Positions 7,365 through 16,394 of a DNA stretch of 64,000 nucleotides are shown here, in pieces (the first letter of the stretch is position 1; each line of letters starts with the position of its first letter). The position numbers and the translations under genes are program-made. The stretch is from an uncultured Acetatifactor sp. (GTDB lineage: Bacteria; Bacillota; Clostridia; Lachnospirales; Lachnospiraceae): contig CATKYJ010000015.1 in NCBI GenBank assembly GCA_949840885.1, positions 30,421-94,420 of the forward strand, given 5' to 3'. A model generated the notes under the pieces. That model was not told where the DNA came from. It did not search any database and worked only from the letters and a program-made list of their open reading frames with translations.

Positions 7365-9434
7365 ATGAGAGAAAAAATAAGAGAAATGAAAGAGTTCTTC
7401 ACGGCGGAAAAAGGCCAGAGGAAATTCTGGCAGCCGGAGGAGGACGAGTATCTGCTTGCGAGGGAATTCGCGGCAGAGGGACTGCCTGCGGAGGACAGAA
7501 GCGCCAGGCGGCTGATCTATGTGCTGGAGAAAGAGAGGCCGATGCTCTTCCCCGGCGAAAGGATCGCATACACCAGAACCGTGCGGACAATCCCGGCGCT
7601 CTTTCTGCCAAAGGAGCTGGAGGAGCTGAAAAAGGAACACTGGATCCATGAGAGAGGAGAGGTCTGCAACATCAATGTGGACTATGCCGCGCTGATGGGC
7701 ACAGGACTGGACGCGAAGCGAAAGGAGCTGGAAGAGCGCAGGCAGTCTTTCCTGGAGGAGGGAGAAGAGGGCAGGGCACATTACCTAAAGCTGCAGACAG
7801 AGATCATCGACAGTGTGCTGAATCTGGCAGAGCGCTACAGACAGCAGGCCCAGGCCCAGGGCAGCCCGGAGCTGGCCGCACTGCTGGCGCGGGTGCCGGC
7901 CCTGGCTCCGGAAAGCTTCCTGGAAGCGCTGCAGATGTTCCGGATCCTGCATTTCACCATGTGGTGCGGGGGGAACTACCACAATACCGTCGGGAGATTT
8001 GACCAGTATATGTACCCATATCTGGCGGGGGACATGGAGCGGGGGATCCTGGACGAAGACAGCGCGCTGGATCTGCTGGAAGAGTTCTTTCTGACTTTCA
8101 ACCGGGACAGCGACCTGTATCCCGGCATGCAGCAGGGGGACAATGGGCAGAGTATGGTGCTGGGCGGTCTGCTGGAGGACGGAAGCGACGGTTACAACCT
8201 CCTTTCCGAGCTGTGCCTGAAAGCCGCGCTGAATCTTAGGCTCATAGACCCCAAGATCAATCTGCGTGTGCACAAAGACACGCCGCTTGAGGTATACAGG
8301 CTGGGGACAGAGATGACGAAGCAGGGGCTGGGCTTTCCCCAGTATTCCAACGATGATGTGGTGATTCCGGGTCTGATGGATCTGGGATACGAGAGAGCGG
8401 ACGCCTACAATTATGTGGTAGCGGCCTGCTGGGAGTTCATCATTCCCGGAAAGGGCATGGATATCCCTAACATTGAGGCGGTGTCTTTCGCCGGGGCGGT
8501 GGCGGACGCCATGGAGCGGCTGGAGGAGTGCGAAAGCTTTGAGGACTTCTACGGCATCGTCCGTGAGAAGCTGTGCGGACAGGTGGAGAAGATCTGCGCC
8601 CGGGTGAGGAACGTCTGCCTGTTCCCGGCTCCTTTCCTGTCCCTGATGATGGACGGCTGCTGTGAGAAAGGGGAGGACGTGTCCGCGGGATGCAGGTACA
8701 ACAATTACGGCATCCACGGGACGGGCGTCTCCACGGCGGCGGACTCGCTGGCGGCTGTGAAGAAATATGTGTATGAGGAGAAGTCCGTCAGCGCGGCAGA
8801 ACTGTGCGGGGCGCTGGGAAAGGACTTCGCCGGATACGAGGAGCTTTGCCGCCGTCTGCGTAATGAAGCGCCGAAGATGGGCAATCACGATGACTTTGTG
8901 GACAATATCGCGGTGCGGCTCCTGGGGGACTTTGCGGATATCCTGGAAGGGAAGCGCAATGACCGCGGTGGGCGCTTCCGCCCGGGAACCGGCTCCGCCA
9001 TGTACTATGTCTGGCATGGCAGGGAGGTGGCGGCCACGCCGGACGGCAGGTATAAGGGGGAGGGGCTGGCTGCGAACTTTTCGCCCAGCCTGTTCGCCAA
9101 GTGCCAGGGACCGGTCTCCATCATACAGTCTTTTTCCAAGCCTGACCTGAAGAGGACGGTGAATGGCGGGCCGTTGACGCTGGAACTGCACGACACGGTG
9201 TTTAGGACCGAGCAGAGCGTGGAGAAAGTCGCCATGCTGGTGAAGTCTTTCATGGACATGGGAGGCCACCAGCTGCAGCTGAACGCGGTGAACAGGGACA
9301 CCATGCTGGACGCACAGAGGAATCCTGAGAATTACCGCAACCTCATTGTGCGCGTCTGGGGCTGGAGCGGGTATTTTGTGGAACTGGACAGGGAGTACCA
9401 GGATCACATCATACGGCGGATGGAACTGGTATGA
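7365..9434 (+). CDS. Glycyl radical enzyme of unassigned function (PFL-like family)
   Basis: A 689-residue GRE, short for the family (PFL about 760, most dehydratases about 790-850). The C-terminal radical site is RVWGWSG with Gly666, 23 residues from the end. The thiyl cysteine is Cys355 in AACWEF, keeping the CxE arrangement (Glu357) of GRE dehydratases and lyases; PFL has two adjacent cysteines instead. Known GREs I recall carry GCVE and RVxGY, so the Trp substitutions at both sites point to an unusual clade. ATG 7365 is 6 nt after AGAGG; a TTG at 7359 is less likely. The activase is at 2437. The gene sits among cytoplasmic glycosidases, so the substrate is probably a sugar or sugar derivative. 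Precedent: E. coli YbiW and PflD open anhydrohexitol phosphates. Confidence 0.9.
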   Translation: MREKIREMKEFFTAEKGQRKFWQPEEDEYLLAREFAAEGLPAEDRSARRLIYVLEKERPMLFPGERIAYTRTVRTIPALFLPKELEELKKEHWIHERGEVCNINVDYAALMGTGLDAKRKELEERRQSFLEEGEEGRAHYLKLQTEIIDSVLNLAERYRQQAQAQGSPELAALLARVPALAPESFLEALQMFRILHFTMWCGGNYHNTVGRFDQYMYPYLAGDMERGILDEDSALDLLEEFFLTFNRDSDLYPGMQQGDNGQSMVLGGLLEDGSDGYNLLSELCLKAALNLRLIDPKINLRVHKDTPLEVYRLGTEMTKQGLGFPQYSNDDVVIPGLMDLGYERADAYNYVVAACWEFIIPGKGMDIPNIEAVSFAGAVADAMERLEECESFEDFYGIVREKLCGQVEKICARVRNVCLFPAPFLSLMMDGCCEKGEDVSAGCRYNNYGIHGTGVSTAADSLAAVKKYVYEEKSVSAAELCGALGKDFAGYEELCRRLRNEAPKMGNHDDFVDNIAVRLLGDFADILEGKRNDRGGRFRPGTGSAMYYVWHGREVAATPDGRYKGEGLAANFSPSLFAKCQGPVSIIQSFSKPDLKRTVNGGPLTLELHDTVFRTEQSVEKVAMLVKSFMDMGGHQLQLNAVNRDTMLDAQRNPENYRNLIVRVWGWSGYFVELDREYQDHIIRRMELV

Positions 9435-9473
9435 CCAATAGATGACATCTGTGCATCAGAGGGAGGTGCAGTT

Positions 9474-10523
9474 ATGGTTCCATGTCAGGTGGAACGGGAA
9501 GTCTCCGGCGGAGCTTACGCATGCTGGAGGCACGGAGAATTAGAGGATTTTACAGACTGGCGGGACACGGACGGCAACATCATCAATGCCAGCGATGGCG
9601 GCATGATCTGCGTGGACGGCGTGTATCACTGGTACGGCATGGCTTTCCGCCCGCTGCCCTTTGCCTCCGGAGGCAGAGGCGGCCAGGCAACGACGGCCGG
9701 AGTGGTCATGTACGCTTCTGAGGATCTGGAGAACTGGAAATACGAGGGCGTGATTCTGGCATGCTCCGATGATCCGACAGATGACCTGTACGGCCCCATG
9801 CGCTTCGAGCGCCCGAAGATTATATATAATGAAAAGACCGGGCAATATGTGCTCTGGTGCCATTATGTGAGATATCCCGGAGATCACGGAACCGAGAGGG
9901 GAACGGCGGAGGCCGGATTGGCCGTGTGCGACACTGTAAACGGGAATTACAGGTGGCAGGGCTCTAAACGTCCCATCAATGATTCCGGCTGTGTGCGGGA
10001 CTGTACGGTTTTCAGGGATACGGACGGCAGCGCTTATTTTATATACGACAGGCATGTGGGCACCGGAACCCTGGCGGAGGATCGCTGCCAGTACATCGTC
10101 AAGCTCACGGAGGACTATCTGGATTTCACAAAAGAGCAGATGCGGGTGGATGCGGCGCGGTACAGAGAGGCGCCCGCCGTATTTTGCCATGAGGGATTTT
10201 ATTATATGATCACCTCGGGCCTGACATCGTGGGCCTTTAATCAGGCCAGGTATTTCCGGGCCCGCAGCATCTGGGGTCCCTGGGAGGACATGGGGGACAT
10301 TTGCGAGGGCGATGCGGATCATACCACGTTCCATTCCCAGACCTCCTACGTCTTTCGGGTGGAGGGGACACAGGCTCTCCACATCCACATGGCGGAGCGC
10401 CACAATACCCGGAATTTCCTGAAATCCTCCTACATTTGGCTTCCGGTGGAATTTCCCGGGGGAGGCCGCCTGCGTCTGAGATACCACAGAGAGGTGCCGA
10501 TTCCAAGAAGGGAGCTGCCATGA
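9474..10523 (+). CDS. GH43-like five-bladed beta-propeller glycosidase
   Basis: A 349-residue protein without a signal peptide. The order of motifs matches the GH43 subfamily 24/34 group: DTDGNIINASDGGM with VYHWYGM (blade 1), ERPKIIYNEKTGQYVLWCHY, RDCTVFRDTDGSAYFIYD, and YREAPAVFCHEGFYYMITSG with the likely catalytic-acid Glu. Characterised members are exo-beta-1,3-galactanases or beta-galactosidases, and some lack the usual N-terminal Asp base. Here that region reads INASDGG rather than the common INAHGGG. A GGGAGG ribosome site precedes ATG 9474. The stop overlaps the start of the next gene (ATGA), so the two are translationally coupled. Subfamily and substrate are inferred from motif resemblance only. 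Confidence 0.78.
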   Translation: MVPCQVEREVSGGAYACWRHGELEDFTDWRDTDGNIINASDGGMICVDGVYHWYGMAFRPLPFASGGRGGQATTAGVVMYASEDLENWKYEGVILACSDDPTDDLYGPMRFERPKIIYNEKTGQYVLWCHYVRYPGDHGTERGTAEAGLAVCDTVNGNYRWQGSKRPINDSGCVRDCTVFRDTDGSAYFIYDRHVGTGTLAEDRCQYIVKLTEDYLDFTKEQMRVDAARYREAPAVFCHEGFYYMITSGLTSWAFNQARYFRARSIWGPWEDMGDICEGDADHTTFHSQTSYVFRVEGTQALHIHMAERHNTRNFLKSSYIWLPVEFPGGGRLRLRYHREVPIPRRELP

Positions 10524-11299
10524 TTGCGAATTATCACACGCACACATACAGATGCCGCCACGCCAGCGGCACGGAGCGGGAATATGTGGAGAGGGCCATC
10601 GAGGGCGGGCTGAAGATCCTCGGATTCTCCGATCATACGCCGAATCCGTACCCTGAGGGATTTGCCTGGCGCGACCGGATGAGCCTGGAGGAAATGGAGG
10701 GCTATGTGAACACGGTGCTGGCTCTGCGGGACGAATACAGGGACGACATCGAGATCCGCTTGGGGCTGGAGGTGGAGTATTACGAGGATCACTTTGAGGG
10801 ACTCATGCAGTTTCTGCAGGACTATCCGGTGGAATATTTTCTGCTGGCCCAGCACAGCCTGGAGGACAGGCACGGCTACCGGACCGAGGAGGAGGAAGCG
10901 GATCCCGGGCTTCTGGAGCGGTATTGCGAAATCGTCATAGAGGCCATGCGGACCGGACGGTTCACGTATGTGGCCCATCCCGATGCTTTCAGGTACCGGG
11001 GGGATCCGGCCCTGTACGACGCGCCTGTCCGGCGCCTTTGCAGATGCGCCAGCGATCTGGGAATCCCGCTGGAGATCAATTTTAACGGTCTGCGGAAAAA
11101 CGGATATTATCCCGCGGAGCGATTCTGGAAAATCGCCGGGGAAGAGGGTTGCACCGCCGTTTTCGGGGCGGATGCCCACGAACCTGTAAATGTCTGGCAG
11201 CCGCAGACGCTGGAGCGGGCGGAGGAGCTGGTGCAGCGTCTGCGGCTGCGCCTGGCTGACACAGTGAACCTTAGAAATCCTTTCGGGGCCCAGGGGTGA
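10520..11299 (+). CDS. Histidinol-phosphatase-like PHP phosphoesterase
   Basis: A 259-residue single-domain PHP protein. Metal-ligand motifs are in order: NYHTHTYRCRHA at the N terminus, GFSDHTP, GLEVEYY, AQHSLED, VAHPDAF and FGADAHEP. This is the HisK/HisJ-type pattern, but there are no histidine genes nearby, so it more likely dephosphorylates a sugar phosphate or a related intermediate (inference). The ATG overlaps the GH43-like stop codon by four bases. It is the second PHP enzyme of the locus after the partial one at 1-1125. Confidence 0.88.
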   Translation: MIANYHTHTYRCRHASGTEREYVERAIEGGLKILGFSDHTPNPYPEGFAWRDRMSLEEMEGYVNTVLALRDEYRDDIEIRLGLEVEYYEDHFEGLMQFLQDYPVEYFLLAQHSLEDRHGYRTEEEEADPGLLERYCEIVIEAMRTGRFTYVAHPDAFRYRGDPALYDAPVRRLCRCASDLGIPLEINFNGLRKNGYYPAERFWKIAGEEGCTAVFGADAHEPVNVWQPQTLERAEELVQRLRLRLADTVNLRNPFGAQG

Positions 11300-11337
11300 G
11301 AGGCGGTCACCGTAGGAGAGAAAAGGAGGCAAAATAT

Positions 11338-13791
11338 ATGGAAGTCATGAATGAAGCTGCGGGAACTGTTTATTCCGTGCGGAACTTCGGCGCCGCGGGC
11401 GATGGCGATGCGGACGACACGCGGGCGATCCAGAGCGCAATCGACGCCTGCGGCCTGGCGGGAGGCGGTACCGTGTACGTTCCGTCCGGCATCTATTTCT
11501 GCGCCGCCCTTGAACTGCGCAGCTATGTGACCCTTTATCTGGAGGCGAACTCCAGGCTGCTGATCAGCCCGGGGCCTGAGGGGTACCCCAAGCCGGGACC
11601 GGAGTGCTATGTCCGCACCCTGGGAAGCAATTGTGAGCGGATTTTCCTCCATGGAAACCGGGTGGAGCGGGCCGCGCTGCGGGGGGCGGGCGTCATCGAC
11701 GGCCGGCTGGGAAGCATCGATGATGCGGACAATTCCTGGGAGGGCATTACGATCCTGTTCGAGCAGTCCGCAGATGTCCTGGTGGAGGGCATCGAGATTG
11801 TGAAAGCGCCGAACTGGACGCTGGCCTTTTACGGCTGCAGAGACGTAAAAGCGCTGCATCTGAAGATTCTGGACAGCTGCAAGGACGGCATCAATCCCGT
11901 GTGCTGCCAGAACGTCCTCATCGACGGCGTCTATATCAGGGGAACCGGGGACGATCCTATCTGCATCAAAAACGAAAGCCCCGGCTACCTCTATGAGACA
12001 AGGCCGGACTGCGGGTATCTGTCGGAGAACATCATCGTGGCCAATACGGTGGTGGAGGATACCCACGGCCATCCGGCAGTGAAGATCGGTACCGGGACTG
12101 CGGGCGTTTTCCGCAATATCATTGTCCATGACTGCGTTTTTTCCGGGACGGGCGCCGCTTTCTGCATCCAGCTTGTGCGGCCCGACATGGAAGAGACGGA
12201 GCGGGTGATCGAGAACGTGCGGCTATCCAATCTGGTGGTTCGAAACTGCGATGGCCTGATGGATATCACCGAGCTTGACGTAAGCCGGCCCATCATCCGC
12301 AATCTTTCTATGCAGAACGTGACCGCGCAGGGGATGAGGCGGTTCTCCCGCATACTGGGGACACAGGAGGCTCCCGTTGGACGCGTGAGCCTGCGGGATA
12401 TCTTTTTTGACAGGACAGAAGCTATGGACTATCTGCTGGAGGCGGCTCATGTGGACGGGCTTTCCGTGGAGGGCCTTACTGTGGAGGGGACTGCCGGGTC
12501 AGGGCCCCGCAGGGCGATTCTGGTTCTGGAGGACTGCCGCCGTGTCAGGGCAGGAGGAATCAGTGGGGACGGCACCCTGCTGGCCCTGAAAGGAGCCGAC
12601 ACGGAGAACGTCCTCTTCCACGATGACGGGGCGGGCAGGTTGGAGCCGCTGGACATTGCCGCGGACGTGCCGAACGGCGTTGTGCTTCCGCGAACCGCGC
12701 GCTTTCAGATAGAATCCCTTGAGGGGCCTGAATCCGTCATGCCCGGGGAGTCCATTGAGGGGACGCTGAGAGTCCGCAACGAGGGGGAGACCGGCTTTTG
12801 GTGGTTGGCTATCACCGTGGACGGGGCGGCTCTGTCCTGGGTCCGCGCATGGCTGCGCAGGGATGAGGTTCGGACGATTCCTTTTTCCGCGGGACCGCTC
12901 TATCTGCCCGGCGTGTATTCGGTGGACGCAGGGGGACGGACATTCCGGACGGAGGTGCTTTTCTCCGGCGCGGATATCCGCATAAGCCCCCGGATTGAAG
13001 TGGCGGGAGAAGGAAAAAGGCTGGAATTTAAACTCCGCGCCCGCAATACGGGAGGAGCCCCCGGGGAAAAGGCACAGGAACTTCGGTGCAGCGGGGAAGC
13101 CCTCGAAGAAGGAACTTTCCGGCTGGATCCAGGCCGGGAGGGGGAACTTGTCCTGAAGACGGACGGTGGGACAGGGGAGGGCCCCTGGCTGCTGCCTGGC
13201 ATAACGAAGTGGGACTACCGCCTTGCCGCCAATACTTTTTCCAGGTACCAGGCGGAGGGGAACCGCATCACCATTACGGGAGGCGGGAGACAGTATACCT
13301 CAGTCGGCGACTTTGAAAAGGAGAATCTGATGGAATATGCTGCCCTCTATAAAAGGGTGAGAGGGGACTTCACGGCCACTGTGAAGCTGGTATCCCAGGA
13401 GGCCAGCGGCCAGTATGCTTTCGCGGGCCTGATCGTCTGCAATGACATGAGCCATGCCAGACAGGCGAAAGGAACGGCGCTTTTAACCTGCTCGCCCAAA
13501 TACGGTTCCATGGGGCTGTGGCGGGCGGACTGCGATGGGGACGGGCGCACGGAGGCCATAGAGTACGGCAGCATGGATCCCGGAGACTGGATAAGAATCG
13601 AAAAGACCGGAAAACAGTTCCAGGCTTTTGTGGGCAGAGATCGCGAAAACTGGACAGTCTGGGGCGTCTGGCAGGTGGATGCCGCCGAAGAAGAGCAGGA
13701 TGTGGGCCTCTTCGTCTACGCGAACAGCGTGAGCAATAAAACGGGCCGGGCTGAATTCGAAGACCTTGAGATAGAAAATAAAGGAAATTGA
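11338..13791 (+). CDS. GH28-like beta-helix hydrolase with C-terminal DUF1349-like domain
   Basis: A 817-residue cytoplasmic protein (no signal peptide). Residues about 12-410 form a right-handed beta-helix starting with the pectate-lyase/GH28 signature YSVRNFGAAGDGDADDT. GH28 catalytic positions look kept: KDGIN (in place of NTDG), TGDD (in place of GDD) and THGH. A beta-sandwich stretch follows (about 460-620), then a concanavalin-like DUF1349-type domain (LYKRVRGDFTATVKL, AGLIVCND). GH28 enzymes hydrolyse galacturonide or rhamnogalacturonan links. The extra C-terminal domains are unusual for a cytoplasmic GH28. AAGGAGG precedes ATG 11338; the frame extends back to a GTG at 11296 that overlaps the previous gene, but it has no ribosome site. 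Confidence 0.82.
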   Translation: MEVMNEAAGTVYSVRNFGAAGDGDADDTRAIQSAIDACGLAGGGTVYVPSGIYFCAALELRSYVTLYLEANSRLLISPGPEGYPKPGPECYVRTLGSNCERIFLHGNRVERAALRGAGVIDGRLGSIDDADNSWEGITILFEQSADVLVEGIEIVKAPNWTLAFYGCRDVKALHLKILDSCKDGINPVCCQNVLIDGVYIRGTGDDPICIKNESPGYLYETRPDCGYLSENIIVANTVVEDTHGHPAVKIGTGTAGVFRNIIVHDCVFSGTGAAFCIQLVRPDMEETERVIENVRLSNLVVRNCDGLMDITELDVSRPIIRNLSMQNVTAQGMRRFSRILGTQEAPVGRVSLRDIFFDRTEAMDYLLEAAHVDGLSVEGLTVEGTAGSGPRRAILVLEDCRRVRAGGISGDGTLLALKGADTENVLFHDDGAGRLEPLDIAADVPNGVVLPRTARFQIESLEGPESVMPGESIEGTLRVRNEGETGFWWLAITVDGAALSWVRAWLRRDEVRTIPFSAGPLYLPGVYSVDAGGRTFRTEVLFSGADIRISPRIEVAGEGKRLEFKLRARNTGGAPGEKAQELRCSGEALEEGTFRLDPGREGELVLKTDGGTGEGPWLLPGITKWDYRLAANTFSRYQAEGNRITITGGGRQYTSVGDFEKENLMEYAALYKRVRGDFTATVKLVSQEASGQYAFAGLIVCNDMSHARQAKGTALLTCSPKYGSMGLWRADCDGDGRTEAIEYGSMDPGDWIRIEKTGKQFQAFVGRDRENWTVWGVWQVDAAEEEQDVGLFVYANSVSNKTGRAEFEDLEIENKGN

Positions 13792-13867
13792 GAAAATGGC
13801 GAAGCTCCGGGAATCGGAGGATGATTTCGGTGCCTGGAGGCGTCTCGTGAAAGGAGAAAGAGGCATT

Positions 13868-16207
13868 ATGGAAGCAGGAAGAAGTGGACAAAGGAGAGGG
13901 GAAACCGCTGGGAGACGGATAAGGTCTGCCGCGGGGCTGCTCGCGGGGCTGCTTGCGCTGTCCGCGGCATTTTGTCCGGGCGGGGCAGCCGGGCTTACAG
14001 CGCAGGCTGCCGCTTCCGGAGTGACAGCAGGAGGCGGAACCACGATATACGTGGATGCGCAGGACGGCCTTGACTCCAATGACGGGACGCTGGAAGCGCC
14101 TGTGCAGACCCTGAAGAGGGCACAGGAACTGGTAAGGGGTCTGGTGCAGGACATGGACGGGGACGTGACAGTCTGTCTGCGGGGCGGCCGGCACACACTG
14201 GAGGAGACTCTGGAATTCGGCCCCGAGGACAGCGGCCGGAACGGATTCAGCGTGGTGTGGACCTCTTATGAGGGGGAGGAGGCGGAAGTTTCCGGCGGGG
14301 TTCAGATCACGGACTGGACGCTGCACGATGCGGAGAAGAATATCTGGTCGGCCCCGGCCCAGGGCGTGGTTACCCGCGATTTCTTCGTGGACGGGGAGAC
14401 CGCCGTGCGCGCCCGGACGGAGCTGGAGGTGGTCAACGTGGACAGCGCTTTCAAGCTGGTCATGGTGAAGAAAGGCAGTCTGCCGGAGAGCTTCGCAAGG
14501 CCCGAGGACATGGACGTGCTCTATCGGCAGAACGGGTTCCGATGGGCCATAGCCCACGTCGAAGGGGTGGAAGAGACAAAAGGGTACCCGACGCTAAAGT
14601 GCACGGAGGTCTCGTTCGTCGGCATGCCTGAGAACAAAAACGTCAAATACCTTGAGAACGCCTATGAACTGCTGGACGAGCCGGGGGAGTGGTACCTGAA
14701 CACGGAAGAGGACCGCGTCTACTACATGCCCAAAGAGGGGCAGGACATGAACAGCGCCGATGCGCTGCTGGGCCGGCTGGAAAATCTCTTTATGCTCCTG
14801 GGGACGGCGGATGGCCCGGTGGAGAACATCACGTTTGAGGGGCTGGCGTTTGGCCATACCACATGGCTCCTGCCGCTTACGGAGTACGGGCTGCATCCTG
14901 TACAGTCAGCCGTGCTCTCCTATGCCGATTACAAGGAGGACGAGAGCGGGTACGTGCCTTCCCCCCTGGCAAGCACCCTCTACTACGGCAGCAGGATAGA
15001 CAAATGGATACCGCCCACCTCCAACAGCATATACGGCCAGTATGTGGGCAATGTCCGGTTCAGCGGAAACAGATTCCGGTGCCTGGGGAACGGCGGGGTG
15101 CACCTGGGGAGGGCAACCAAGAACTCCGCCATCGAGAACAATTCTTTCAGGGAGCTGGGGTGCGGAGCGGTGGTGCTGGGCGGCTTTGACTTCTATGGAG
15201 GTATTGACCATTACCCTCAGGAGAGCGAGGAGGGCCTGAAAGCGCTGACGGAGAACAACACGGTGTCGGACAACTATATCAGGGACGTGTGCAGGGTGAA
15301 CAAGAACGGCAGCGCGATCCAGGTGGGATTCACCGCAAGAACCAGCATAGATCACAATACGGTGATAGGCTTTCCGTACACGGGCATCAGTATGGGCTGG
15401 GGCTGGGGGGTACAGGAGTTCGGGCACGATGAGTTCGTGCTGGGCGGGAACAGTATCACGAACAACCGCCTGGAGGACGGGATGAACAGCGTCTTTGATG
15501 ACGGCGGAGCCATATATACGCTGGGCAGACAGGACGATTCCGTCATCGCGGGCAACTATATCGAACGGATATCCGACGGCAAGGGTATCTACCTGGATGA
15601 GGGCTCCTACGGTTTCACCATCACCGGAAACGTCCTCAGGGATGCCCGACGGAATTTCAGCTTTCCGAAGAGCCACAACTATATCAGCAAAAACTACTGC
15701 GCGGAGTCCGTCGCCGCTTCAAAAGGAGAAGACGATCCCTGGGTATGGCCCGCCCACGACAGATACAAGGACATCGAGGGGATAGAGGACTACATATTCG
15801 AGGAAAACGACCTGTGGGACGAGGCCGCAGTAGCCGCCGTCCGCGCCGAGGCCGGGGCCAGGGGAAGCGCCGTGCCGGAGGAGAGCGGAGAGGACAAAGA
15901 GGCGCAGGGCACGGAGCCTGCAGGTGCGCAGGACGGGGAATCCGCAGCAGAACCGGAGGGCACAGAACCGGAATCCGCAGAGCCGGAGGGCACAGAGCCG
16001 GGGGAGACAACGCAGGATGGGGAAGCCGTACAGCCTGAGGAGTCGAAAGCGTCCGGGGACGCAGAGCCCGCAGGGACGCAGCCCGGGGAGCCCGCGGACA
16101 AAGAGGCGCGGGGCGGGACAGGAGGAGCCGCCGCATGGATTCTCCTGCCGGTGCTGGCAGGCGTGGCCGCCGCAGCTGTGGTCTTTGCCAGAAAGCGGAA
16201 GAAGTGA
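13868..16207 (+). CDS. Membrane-anchored beta-helix glycosidase, GH141-like (first copy)
   Basis: A 779-residue surface protein. An N-terminal signal peptide (about residues 1-46, ending AQA) precedes a right-handed beta-helix. The motif IYVDAQDGLDSNDGT, then LRGGRHTLEETL, a GPEDSG segment, VSGGVQITDW and IWSAPAQGV is the pattern of GH141 enzymes (alpha-L-fucosidase or xylanase). Repeated parallel-beta-helix rungs run to about residue 650. A Pro/Glu/Thr-rich linker with repeated 'GTEPE' units follows. The end is one membrane helix (WILLPVLAGVAAAAVVF) and RKRKK; no LPXTG is present. Start 13868 is preferred to 13796 because it puts the signal peptide at the N terminus. It is a paralogue of the product of 17555-19789. 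Confidence 0.8.
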   Translation: MEAGRSGQRRGETAGRRIRSAAGLLAGLLALSAAFCPGGAAGLTAQAAASGVTAGGGTTIYVDAQDGLDSNDGTLEAPVQTLKRAQELVRGLVQDMDGDVTVCLRGGRHTLEETLEFGPEDSGRNGFSVVWTSYEGEEAEVSGGVQITDWTLHDAEKNIWSAPAQGVVTRDFFVDGETAVRARTELEVVNVDSAFKLVMVKKGSLPESFARPEDMDVLYRQNGFRWAIAHVEGVEETKGYPTLKCTEVSFVGMPENKNVKYLENAYELLDEPGEWYLNTEEDRVYYMPKEGQDMNSADALLGRLENLFMLLGTADGPVENITFEGLAFGHTTWLLPLTEYGLHPVQSAVLSYADYKEDESGYVPSPLASTLYYGSRIDKWIPPTSNSIYGQYVGNVRFSGNRFRCLGNGGVHLGRATKNSAIENNSFRELGCGAVVLGGFDFYGGIDHYPQESEEGLKALTENNTVSDNYIRDVCRVNKNGSAIQVGFTARTSIDHNTVIGFPYTGISMGWGWGVQEFGHDEFVLGGNSITNNRLEDGMNSVFDDGGAIYTLGRQDDSVIAGNYIERISDGKGIYLDEGSYGFTITGNVLRDARRNFSFPKSHNYISKNYCAESVAASKGEDDPWVWPAHDRYKDIEGIEDYIFEENDLWDEAAVAAVRAEAGARGSAVPEESGEDKEAQGTEPAGAQDGESAAEPEGTEPESAEPEGTEPGETTQDGEAVQPEESKASGDAEPAGTQPGEPADKEARGGTGGAAAWILLPVLAGVAAAAVVFARKRKK

Positions 16208-16295
16208 CCGTGGCTCCGTCAAATAATGACAAAAAAGGAATGGCGACACCTTGAAATAGAAAATAAAGAAAATTGACAAAAACAAAGAAAGAGTA

Positions 16296-16324
16296 TTGAC
16301 TATTGCTCAGGCATGTAATATTAT
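16296..16324 (+). promoter_or_regulatory. Internal promoter before the acyltransferase gene
   Basis: TTGACT (16296-16301) and TATTAT (16319-16324) are spaced by 17 bp, giving a start near 16331. The operator at 16335-16346 lies directly over the first transcribed bases. Confidence 0.7.
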
Positions 16325-16334
16325 AGAGACAAGA

Positions 16335-16346
16335 CTTAACGTTAAT
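16335..16346. promoter_or_regulatory. LacI-type operator just downstream of promoter
   Basis: CTTAACGTTAAT contains the 10-bp perfect palindrome TTAACGTTAA (16336-16345). It sits at about +5 to +16 of the promoter at 16296, a position where a LacI protein can block initiation or elongation. Confidence 0.65.
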
Positions 16347-16394
16347 GATACTTTGCGGCAGGGCATGTCGCCGCGAAAAGCAAGGAGGATTGCC

